DNA of 49,562 bases from Solirubrobacteraceae bacterium. Lineage in GTDB: Bacteria; Actinomycetota; Thermoleophilia; Solirubrobacterales; Solirubrobacteraceae. The notes below the pieces were generated by a model. It saw nothing but the letters and a program-made list of their open reading frames with translations, was not told where the DNA came from and ran no database searches. Position numbers and translations under genes: made by a program. The stretch is from positions 1 through 49,562 of the forward strand of contig JAGIBJ010000059.1 in NCBI GenBank assembly GCA_017744415.1, written 5' to 3'. Shown piece after piece: positions 29,665-37,069 of the stretch; positions within the stretch are counted from its first letter, which is position 1; each line of letters begins with the position of its first letter.

Positions 29665-31041
29665 ATGCGCCGGATCGTCCTCAGCACCATCGCCGTCTCG
29701 ACGCTGGTCGCCACACCCCAGCCAGCGGCCGCGGCCAAGGCACCTCCGAAGATCACGAAGCTGCGCTGCGTGCCCGCTGCGCACCCCGGATGCGAGAAAG
29801 CCGTTCGCCTCGAGGTCGGCCGCAAGATCCAGTTCAGCGGCAAGAACCTCTACCGCGGCATGCGCGTCACCTTCCGGTGGTCGAAGGGCGCGCTCGCGAC
29901 CCGTCTCGCGAAGGACCGCACCGGATGGACGGCGCGCATCCCGACCGGGACGACGAGCGGCGGGGTGTGGGTGTACGTGACCGACAAGCGCCACAAACGT
30001 TCGAACCGCCTGCGGGTGACCGTGCTCGCGCCGAAGAAGGTGACGACGCCGCTCGCGCGTCCCGACGGCTCGGCGCCGGGCGTGTTCGCCGGCAACGGCA
30101 TGTGGGTCTGGTATCTGAGCAAGACGGAAGGCGGCGACCTCGACGACATCGCGGCGCGCGCCAAGGCGGCGGGCATCCGGACCCTTTTCATCAAAGCCGC
30201 CGACGGCGCCAGCGCGTGGTCGCAATGGGACTCGGACCTCGTGCGCGCGCTGCACCAGCGGGGCATCCAGGCCTGCGCGTGGCAGTTCGTCTACGGCTCG
30301 GATCCTGCGGGCGAGGCCGCGGCTGCGGCCGCCGCGATCGGCCAGGGGGCCGACTGCTTCGTGATCGACGCCGAGACCCACTACGAGGGCCGCTACGCCG
30401 CCGCCGAGACCTACATGACCGCGCTCCGCGCCGCCGTGGGTCCGGCGTATCCGCTTGGACTCACGTCGTTCCCGTACGTCGACTACCACCCGAAGCTGCC
30501 CTACTCGGTGTTCCTCGGCCCGGGCGGGGCGCAGGCCAACCTGCCGCAGGTGTACTGGAAGGACATCGGCGGCTCGGTCGACGCGGTGAGCGCGAAAACC
30601 GTCGCCACCAACCGCGTCTACGGCGCGGCGCTCGCCCCGCTCGGACAGACGTACGGCTCGCCCTCGGCCGCTGATCTGCGCCGGTTCCGCGCGCTCTGGG
30701 CCGGCTACGGATCCACGGGGCTCTCATGGTGGAGCTGGCAGGCGACGCCGGCCTCCGGGTGGACGACCCTCACCGAGAGCGCGCTGCCGGGAATCCCATC
30801 GCCTGACCCAGGTTGGCCCGCGCTCGCGAAGCGTTCGAAGGGCGACCTCGTGGTCGCACTCCAGCAGCGGCTCGCGACGTTCGATCCGACGGTGCCGATC
30901 GACGGCACGTTCGGCACGTCGACCGACCGCGCGCTGAAGACGTTCCAGGCAGCCCGTGGCCTGGAGGCCTCCGGCGAGACGGATGCCGACACCTGGCAGG
31001 CGCTGCTCAGGCTCGACATCACCGCCGCGAGCTGGAACTGA
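29665..31041 (+). CDS. Secreted TIM-barrel glycoside-hydrolase-like protein with peptidoglycan-binding domain
   Basis: A 458-residue exported protein. The signal peptide (MRRIVLSTIAVSTLVATPQPAAAA) is followed by an Ig-like domain with two Cys (about 30-128), then a GH25/DUF1906-like barrel (about 140-370): MWVWYLSKTEGGDLDDIAARAKAAGIRTLFIKAADG, GIQACAWQFVYG, and FVIDAETHYEG with a candidate acid pair (Asp-x-Glu). The C-terminus (about 385-452) is a PG_binding_1 domain (SKGDLVVALQQRLATFDPTVPIDGTFGTSTDRALKTFQAARGLEASGETD). It probably acts on or binds the cell wall. The last 23 bases overlap the convergent OB-like gene. Confidence 0.8.
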   Translation: MRRIVLSTIAVSTLVATPQPAAAAKAPPKITKLRCVPAAHPGCEKAVRLEVGRKIQFSGKNLYRGMRVTFRWSKGALATRLAKDRTGWTARIPTGTTSGGVWVYVTDKRHKRSNRLRVTVLAPKKVTTPLARPDGSAPGVFAGNGMWVWYLSKTEGGDLDDIAARAKAAGIRTLFIKAADGASAWSQWDSDLVRALHQRGIQACAWQFVYGSDPAGEAAAAAAAIGQGADCFVIDAETHYEGRYAAAETYMTALRAAVGPAYPLGLTSFPYVDYHPKLPYSVFLGPGGAQANLPQVYWKDIGGSVDAVSAKTVATNRVYGAALAPLGQTYGSPSAADLRRFRALWAGYGSTGLSWWSWQATPASGWTTLTESALPGIPSPDPGWPALAKRSKGDLVVALQQRLATFDPTVPIDGTFGTSTDRALKTFQAARGLEASGETDADTWQALLRLDITAASWN

Positions 31042-31393
31042 CCTCGCCCAGCGCGTACACCGCGTGCGCGCCGATGAGCTCGGGCACGCCGGCGCCGTGT
31101 ACCTCGGGCATCCGCGCCTTCACGCGCACCCGGCAGCCCGGAGTGAGATCTTCGAGCCCGGTCTCATGGAGGGCGGCCTCCGAGACGTCGACGGTGACGT
31201 CGCGCCCGAGGAACGGGCCGGCGTGGGCGTGCGTCTCCTCGACGCCGAGCACGATCCGCGAAAGCTCGTGGTCGAGCCAGCGCACGGTGCCGATCAGCTC
31301 GTGATTGACGAGCGGGTCACCGTGACGCGGCGACCGGCGTGAGCCGGTGCCCTCGTGCGCGTGGCCGGAACGATTCGAGGAACGGGAGGTCAT
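31019..31393 (-). CDS. Small OB-fold-like protein, unknown function
   Basis: A 124-residue protein. The first 30 residues are polar and basic (TSRSSNRSGHAHEGTGSRRSPRHGD). The rest looks like a small beta-barrel: LIGTVRWLDHELSRIVLGVEE, GRDVTVDVSEAAL, GCRVRVKARMP and ELIGAHAVYAL, the strand order of an OB fold. No membrane or signal segment is seen. The start ATG at 31393 is preferred over the much longer upstream frame, which reads as Arg-rich junk. It overlaps the hydrolase 3' end by 23 bases. The function is unknown. Confidence 0.6.
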   Translation of the reverse strand: MTSRSSNRSGHAHEGTGSRRSPRHGDPLVNHELIGTVRWLDHELSRIVLGVEETHAHAGPFLGRDVTVDVSEAALHETGLEDLTPGCRVRVKARMPEVHGAGVPELIGAHAVYALGEVSSSSRR

Positions 31394-31484
31394 GTGCCGA
31401 GTCTCCCGCCGTACCGTCGCCGCGCCATCCGTGAGGCGATGCCGCCGCGCGCGGGAAACCACCCATCCGGTCGCGGCTCGATCG

Positions 31485-31506
31485 CGCTTGGCCGTGCGGC
31501 CAAGCG
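31485..31506. promoter_or_regulatory. Strong hairpin in the OB-protein/P450 divergent region
   Basis: CGCTTGGCC (31485-31493), loop GTGC, GGCCAAGCG (31498-31506) is a perfect 9-bp stem in the 233-base gap between two divergent genes. A second inverted repeat, CGGGAGC...GCTCCCG, follows at about 31533-31570. No T-run follows. It could be a leader attenuator for the P450 gene or an operator; otherwise nothing else is recognised in this gap. Confidence 0.4.
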
Positions 31507-31626
31507 TCGCTGTCCCGGTGGCCATGCGTCGCTCGGGAGCGCCCGCGTACCGTCGGTGCACGAGCTCCCGTTGCGGCCCCGGTCGTGTGACCCCTCGCGT
31601 ATCGGTTCCGACGCCCCACACGACGC

Positions 31627-32904
31627 ATGAGCCACACCGCCAGCCCACTCGACCTCCACGATCCGTCGCTCCCCGGACGGCTGCACCGAGCCTTCGACGA
31701 CCTGCGCCGGCAAGAGCCGGTGCACGCCATCGCCGATGGCCGTTGGCTGCTCACGCGCTACGACGACGTGGCCGAGTTCCTCAAGGACCGCACCCGCTGC
31801 AGCACCGACATCCATGCGGTGCGCGGCTACGACGAACTCCGCCCGTTCGGTGCCGGCAGCGACCTGGAACGCGTGCAGGAGGGCCTCCTCATCAACCTGC
31901 CGGACGCCGAGCATCGGCGCGTCCGCGGCGCGTTCACGCGGCCGTTCACGCGCGCTAGCGTCGAGTCGAGCCTCACGCGGTTCGTCGAGGGGCTCGTCGA
32001 CGACCTGTTCGGCGCGCTGCCGGACGACGGCGTGGTGGACTGGGTCGCGGCCGTCGCCCGGCCCATGCCGGCGCAGGTGTTCCAGTTCCTGTTCGCGCTC
32101 CCGGAGGCGCAGCTCGAGTGGCTGCTTGAGCTGCTGCATCAGGACACTGTCGCGATCGACGTGCTGCTCTCACCCGATCTCGTCTCGCCCGCCGACCTTG
32201 CGGTTGCGACGGCCGCGTTCCTGGATCTGCGGCGCGAGATCGACCGCCTGGCCAACGAGCGTCACGGCGGTGACGGCGAAGACCTGCTGACGTTCCTGCT
32301 CGAGCAGTACGACGCGGGCGTGCTCACCTGGGACGACGTGCTCACGCAGGCGATGGAGGCGCTCGCGGCCGGCACCAGCACCACCAGCACGCTGCTCACC
32401 GGCATGGTCGAGGGCTTTGCCACGCACCCCGAACAGTGGGAGCTCCTGCGGGCCGATCGATCGCTGATCCGGCCGGCCGTGGAGGAGGCGCTGCGGTGGG
32501 TGAGCCCGGCGTTGTCGATGGGCCGCGTCGCCACCGTCGACTTCGAGCTCCACGGTGTCACGATCCGCGCCGGCGACGTGATCCAGTGCGGCGTCCTCCC
32601 GGCGAACCGCGATCCGGCCGTCTTCGACGATCCGCACGCGTTCGACATCACGCGCTCGTCCCGGCCGCGCCCCGATGGCAAGAAGGGCGCGCCGGGCCAG
32701 GCCGGAGCTGCGCACGTGGCGTTCGGCGGCGGGACGCACACGTGCCTCGGCGCGCACGTCGCGCGGCTCGAGGCCCGGATCGTGCTCGAGCGGCTCGTCG
32801 AGCGATATGCGCGGCTGGAGCTCGAGCCGGGCGCTGCGGTGCTCCATCCGACACTCCTGATCCGCACCTACGCCTCGATGCCGCTGCGCCTCCGCTCGAC
32901 GTAG
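31627..32904 (+). CDS. Cytochrome P450
   Basis: A 425-residue soluble bacterial P450. The haem-binding loop is FGGGTHTCLGAHVARLE with thiolate Cys373, the ExxR-type helix K is EEALRW (core salt-bridge Glu, with Arg in position), and the I-helix oxygen groove is AAGTSTTS. A meander NRDPAVFDDPHAFDITR precedes the haem loop. The N-terminus has no membrane anchor. It needs a ferredoxin and reductase, neither of which is adjacent. The ATG at 31627 fits family length. The substrate is unknown. It is convergent with an exported protein gene. Confidence 0.93.
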   Translation: MSHTASPLDLHDPSLPGRLHRAFDDLRRQEPVHAIADGRWLLTRYDDVAEFLKDRTRCSTDIHAVRGYDELRPFGAGSDLERVQEGLLINLPDAEHRRVRGAFTRPFTRASVESSLTRFVEGLVDDLFGALPDDGVVDWVAAVARPMPAQVFQFLFALPEAQLEWLLELLHQDTVAIDVLLSPDLVSPADLAVATAAFLDLRREIDRLANERHGGDGEDLLTFLLEQYDAGVLTWDDVLTQAMEALAAGTSTTSTLLTGMVEGFATHPEQWELLRADRSLIRPAVEEALRWVSPALSMGRVATVDFELHGVTIRAGDVIQCGVLPANRDPAVFDDPHAFDITRSSRPRPDGKKGAPGQAGAAHVAFGGGTHTCLGAHVARLEARIVLERLVERYARLELEPGAAVLHPTLLIRTYASMPLRLRST

Positions 32905-32919
32905 CGGGTCGCCGGCGGC

Positions 32920-33594
32920 TCAGCCGAGACCGAGCAGGCCGCCGAGCGCCCCGGCGCGCTCGCTGAGCCGCTCGCGCGCCTCGGCGATCGCCGCATCACT
33001 GATCGCGGGCGCGAGAGCGCGTTCGAGCTGCGAGGAGTCGTCGATGCCGTCGAGCACCTTGGCGAGATCCACGGTCGTGACGGCGCGGCGCAGCACGTCG
33101 CCCGTCGGGAGGAGGTCGTCCACGACATCGGCCGGGATCTGCCGGATCGCGGAGACGGCGAGCTGCGGGAGGCCGAGCCGTGCGGCGAAGTCGTCGAGCA
33201 GCGAGGAGACGGGCGGGAGCGCGTGCTCTGAATCGAGGCGCGCGACGGCCTCGAGCAGGCCCGAGCGGAGCTCTTCGAGCAGGGCGGCATCGGTGACGCC
33301 GAGATCCCGGGCCAGGGCGGCGCGGTCGCGAGACGACGGCAGCGCGACGAGGAGCCGTTCGCGGCTGGTGCCGAGGCGGCACGCAGCCCGCCGCACGCCA
33401 TCGACGACGATCGTCTGCGTGATGGCATCGAGGTCATCCTGCCCCGGGAGCGCAGGCGCCTGCGCCGAGCACGCCGACGCCGCCGCTGCGGGGAGGTAGC
33501 TCGTGCCGCCCGAGGCCAGCTGCACGCCGAGGACGGCGGCGACCAGGACCACGGCGAGCGCGGGCAGCGCGAACGTGCGGGCGCGCGCGCTCAT
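32920..33594 (-). CDS. Exported or membrane-anchored protein of unknown function, coupled to an MFS transporter
   Basis: A 224-residue protein. The N-terminal helix TFALPALAVVLVAAVLGVQLASGG (about 7-30) is a signal peptide or anchor. The rest is helical, with two cysteines near the start of the mature part (Cys42 and one in AACRLG, about 72) that may pair. Repeated Leu/Asp/Ala-rich helices (SRDRAALARDLGVTDAALLEELRSGLLEAVARL) follow. The start overlaps the MFS transporter stop by 4 bases (ATGA), so both are co-translated. It may be an accessory extracytoplasmic factor of the transporter. No family was recognised. Confidence 0.68.
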   Translation of the reverse strand: MSARARTFALPALAVVLVAAVLGVQLASGGTSYLPAAAASACSAQAPALPGQDDLDAITQTIVVDGVRRAACRLGTSRERLLVALPSSRDRAALARDLGVTDAALLEELRSGLLEAVARLDSEHALPPVSSLLDDFAARLGLPQLAVSAIRQIPADVVDDLLPTGDVLRRAVTTVDLAKVLDGIDDSSQLERALAPAISDAAIAEARERLSERAGALGGLLGLG

Positions 33595-35030
33595 GACGGC
33601 ACCCGCACGAGGGTCGGGGCGTCCGGATCCGCACGGGGCGGCTCCCGGTCGCGGGCGGTGTCGCGAAGCAGGAGGGCTGGGATCAGCGCGAGCAGCGCGA
33701 GGATGCCGCCGGCCAGGAACGCGCGCTGGAACGCGTGGGTGGCGGCACGCTCGAGCTGGTCGTTCATCGACGCCTGCAGTTCGGCCACCTCAGCAGCGTC
33801 GTCCGGGGTGACGTCGAGCCGGTTGAACGCCGGCGCGAGATCGGGCACGCGCCCCGCCTCGCTCGTCAGCTGGCGCTGCAGTCCGGCGGCGAGTTCGAGC
33901 TTCTCGGACGCGGCGATCGGTGCGTCGATGACGAGCGCGGTGATCGACTCCTCAGCGCGGCCCTGCGCGCGGTCGAGATCGGCAACGAAGAGCGGCGTGA
34001 GGATCAGGAGCCCGACGACGATCCCGAGGTGGCGCGCGGCGATCGTCCAGCCACCCTGGAGCGCGCGCGGGAACCGGTCGTGCAGGGCGAAGGCGGTGAG
34101 CGACTCGACGGTGAGCCCGAGCCCGAGCCCGACGAGTACCTGCGGCGCGATCGTCCACGCGAGGTTCGCATCGGGCAGGATCGCGAGCGCGGTGAGGCCG
34201 CCGGCGACGAGAATGGCGCCCGCGATCGCCTCGCCCTGCGTACCGGCTTGTGCGCGGCGGGCCACCGCGCCGGCTGCGAAGGCGGCGAGCGGGATCACCG
34301 TGACCGTGAGCGCCGCGGCCACCGGCGTGCGGCGCCAGCCCTCGATCAGCAGCAGGACGAGGAGGAACAGCGCAGCCGTGAGGGCGGCGGAGAGGAGCCC
34401 GAGCGCGACGTTCGCGGCAACGCGCGGACGGTCGGTGCGGTCGAGCGGGAACGGATGGGTGGAAGTCTCGGCCTCGGCCGCCCACGCTGGATCGGCCGAC
34501 CGGTCGGCGGCACGGCGCATCGCCGGGATCGCCAGGAGCACGAGCGGCACCTGGACGAGGAAGATCGCGCGCCACGAGAGCGCCTCGGTGAGAAGGCCGC
34601 CGACCACGGGTCCGATCCCGGCGCCGATCACGCCCGCCGTCGCCCAGCGCGCTGCGCCAGTACGGCTGCTGCCCGTCGCCGCCACGAGAAGCTCGAGCGC
34701 AGCCGTGATGACGAATGCACCGCCGAGCGCCTGCACCACGCGCGCCCCGATGAGCCACCCCAGGTCGGGTGCGACGCCACACACCGCCGAGGCTGCGGCG
34801 AAGATCGCCGCGCCCACCACGCCCGTACGCGCGGCGCCGTGCGTCGTCACGCTCCCGCGGGCGGCGGGCACCGCGGCGAGGCCGAGCACCAGGTTGTACG
34901 CCGTGAGCACCCAGGAGACGCCGCTCACCTGCGCATCGAAATCGCGGAGCACCTCCGGGAGGGCGAGGGTGACGATGGCCGAGTCGGCCAGAACGATCCC
35001 CACCGCGAGCGCGAGTAGCCAGATCACCAT
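33591..35030 (-). CDS. Major facilitator superfamily transporter, DHA2-type
   Basis: A 479-residue MFS protein with about 13-14 helices. The first helix, ADSAIVTLALPEVLRDFDAQVSGVSWVLTAYNLVLGLAAVPAARGS, has the DHA2 motif D1 form, and RVVQALGGAFVITAALELLVAA gives motif C-like glycine-rich helix 5 surroundings (GVIGAGIGPVVGGLL). Such proteins export drugs or metabolites by proton antiport. An unusually long hydrophilic loop between the last two helices (about 350-430) contains VIDAPIAASEKLELAAGLQRQL and probably faces outward. It is coupled to the downstream exported protein. No regulator is adjacent. Confidence 0.85.
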   Translation of the reverse strand: MVIWLLALAVGIVLADSAIVTLALPEVLRDFDAQVSGVSWVLTAYNLVLGLAAVPAARGSVTTHGAARTGVVGAAIFAAASAVCGVAPDLGWLIGARVVQALGGAFVITAALELLVAATGSSRTGAARWATAGVIGAGIGPVVGGLLTEALSWRAIFLVQVPLVLLAIPAMRRAADRSADPAWAAEAETSTHPFPLDRTDRPRVAANVALGLLSAALTAALFLLVLLLIEGWRRTPVAAALTVTVIPLAAFAAGAVARRAQAGTQGEAIAGAILVAGGLTALAILPDANLAWTIAPQVLVGLGLGLTVESLTAFALHDRFPRALQGGWTIAARHLGIVVGLLILTPLFVADLDRAQGRAEESITALVIDAPIAASEKLELAAGLQRQLTSEAGRVPDLAPAFNRLDVTPDDAAEVAELQASMNDQLERAATHAFQRAFLAGGILALLALIPALLLRDTARDREPPRADPDAPTLVRVPS

Positions 35031-35119
35031 CCGATCGTAGAGGTGGCACCTGCGAAGGCACCCCGATCGGTCACTGCGTTTCGCCCCGTGTCCAAACGGC
35101 TCCGTGAAAGGCTGGCCGC

Positions 35120-37069
35120 GTGAGTCCCGCCACCACGCGAATCACGCTGCTCGGACGCACGGCGATCGAGTGCGATGGCAAGGTCGTCGCCACGCTCACG
35201 GGCCGGCGCGCCGAACTCGTGTTCTCGTACCTGGCAATCGAGCATCACCGGAGCGTGAGCCGCGACGAGCTGGCCGACGCCCTCTGGCCCGACGTGCTTC
35301 CCGACACCTGGAACGCCGCGCTGCGCAGCGTGCTCACCGACGTGCGCCGCACCCTCGAGCGGGCTGGGCTTCCCCCGGCCGAAACCCTCCTCACCGAGCA
35401 GGGCAGGGTGCGGCTGTTGCTCCCCGCCGAGGCGACCGTCGACGTCGAGGACGCGTACGACGCGCTGGCCGGCGCTCGGACGCGGATCGAGGCCGCCGAC
35501 CACGCCGGCGCTGCCGCGCTCGCGGTCGCAAGTGCGGAGGCCGCGGCCGCGCCGTTCCTGCCGTTCCACGACGAGGGCTGGGCCAGCGAGGTGCGCAGCC
35601 GACTCGAGGGCCTCCACATCGATGCGCTGCTGTTGGCCGGCCAGGCCCACACCGAGGCGGGCGACCCCCACGCCGCGCTTTCGGCTGCCGACCGCCTCGT
35701 GCGCGCCGACCCGTTCCTCGAAGCCGGTCACCGCTTGCGGATCGCGAGCCTCGGGCTGATCGGCGACCGTGCCGGCGCGCTCAAGGCCTACGAGCGCTGC
35801 AAGGCGATCCTCGAGGCCGAACTCGGCATCGGCCCGTCGCCTGACACCGCCGACGCACTCCGCCAGGCGCTGCAGGGCGGCCCCGGTGTGAGTGCGTCCG
35901 CGGAGGCCGCCGGGCCTGCGGTCGCCGTCTCCCGTTACGCCGGACTCTCCGTGCTCGTCGTCGAGGACCACGACTTTCAGCGCCGCACCACCCTCACGCT
36001 GCTCCGCGGACTCGGCGTCGGCACGCTCCACGAGGCCGAAGGCGGCAACGCCGCGCTGGCCCTGCTCGACGCGTCGGTCGCGCCCGACGTGATCGTCTGC
36101 GACATCGACATGCCCGGCATGGACGGCGTCGAGTTCATCCGGAACGTCGCCGAGCGCGGACTTGCGAGCGCCGTCGTGATCGCCAGCGGCCTCGAGAACC
36201 GGGTGCTCGAGACGGTGCGGGCCGCGTCGCAGGGCTACGGGCTGCAGGTGCTCGGCGCCGTCGCCAAGCCGCTCACCGCCGCCTCGCTCGAGCGGATGCT
36301 CGGCGCTTACCGGCCGTCGGCTCGCCTCGAGCACCGCGCCGATGAGTCGGCCTCCGGCTCGGTCGGCGAGCTCGTTGGCGCTCTCCGCGACGGCTCGCTC
36401 GGGGTCGAGTTCGAGCCGATCGTCGACCTCGCCACCGGGCGGGTCGCCGCGCTCCACGCCCAGGTGCCCTCCGCCTTCGCCGATGAGCTCCCGCGCGCAG
36501 CCGACAGCGCCGGTCTCGCTCGCCCGATGGTCGAGCGGATGCTGCGCACCACCCGCACGGCGGCCGCCCGCCTCGACGTCGACGCCTTCGTCGATCTCAC
36601 GCCCGGCCTGCTCACCGACGTCTCGCTCGCCGACGCCCTCAGCGCGATCACGCGCGAACGCGTCGTCCTCGTCGCCTCCGCCGAGGCACTCGCGGCGAAC
36701 GACAGCCCCGCGATGCTCGACGTGCTCGCACGCCTGCGGATCAAGGGCTTCGGACTCTGCGTCGACGGCATCGACCCCGAGGGACTCGACCGCTACCCGC
36801 TCACCCATATCTCGCTCCCGCCCGAGCTCGTCGTCGCCGCTTCGGCGACAGGTGACCTCAGCGCCTTGCAGCCGGCGGTGGATGCGAGCCGCCGGCTCGG
36901 TGTGCCGATGATCGGCCGATGCGAGAGCGGCGCCGAGTTCGAGCTGCTGCTGCGCCTCGGTTGCTCCTACGCGTCGGGCCGGTTCATGGCCGCAGCCGTG
37001 CCGGCGGGCCACGTGAGCGACGCGGCGATGGAGTGGACGGCGCCGCCCGTGGCCGCCGAATCCCGATGA
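35120..37069 (+). CDS. BTAD (SARP-like) - receiver - degenerate EAL fusion regulator
   Basis: A 649-residue cytoplasmic regulator with an uncommon domain order. Residues about 1-100 look like a SARP/OmpR-type winged helix (RAELVFSYLAIEHHRSVSRDELADALWPDVLPDTWNAALRSVLTDVRRTL) and about 105-265 like the BTAD helical repeat. Residues about 274-395 are a receiver with VVEDHD, phosphoacceptor Asp328 (CDIDMPGMDG) and Lys383 (AKPLT). Residues about 415-635 resemble an EAL domain (FEPIVDLATGRVAALHAQ, VDLTPGLL), but the EAL and DDFG catalytic motifs are lost (LHAQ, VDGID). It may bind c-di-GMP or act as a scaffold. The GTG start overlaps nothing upstream; the stop overlaps the hybrid kinase ATG. Confidence 0.85.
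   Translation: MSPATTRITLLGRTAIECDGKVVATLTGRRAELVFSYLAIEHHRSVSRDELADALWPDVLPDTWNAALRSVLTDVRRTLERAGLPPAETLLTEQGRVRLLLPAEATVDVEDAYDALAGARTRIEAADHAGAAALAVASAEAAAAPFLPFHDEGWASEVRSRLEGLHIDALLLAGQAHTEAGDPHAALSAADRLVRADPFLEAGHRLRIASLGLIGDRAGALKAYERCKAILEAELGIGPSPDTADALRQALQGGPGVSASAEAAGPAVAVSRYAGLSVLVVEDHDFQRRTTLTLLRGLGVGTLHEAEGGNAALALLDASVAPDVIVCDIDMPGMDGVEFIRNVAERGLASAVVIASGLENRVLETVRAASQGYGLQVLGAVAKPLTAASLERMLGAYRPSARLEHRADESASGSVGELVGALRDGSLGVEFEPIVDLATGRVAALHAQVPSAFADELPRAADSAGLARPMVERMLRTTRTAAARLDVDAFVDLTPGLLTDVSLADALSAITRERVVLVASAEALAANDSPAMLDVLARLRIKGFGLCVDGIDPEGLDRYPLTHISLPPELVVAASATGDLSALQPAVDASRRLGVPMIGRCESGAEFELLLRLGCSYASGRFMAAAVPAGHVSDAAMEWTAPPVAAESR

Noticed and set aside
35024..37012. 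662-codon minus-strand frame opposite the BTAD-REC-EAL gene
   Set aside because: Antisense shadow without motifs.
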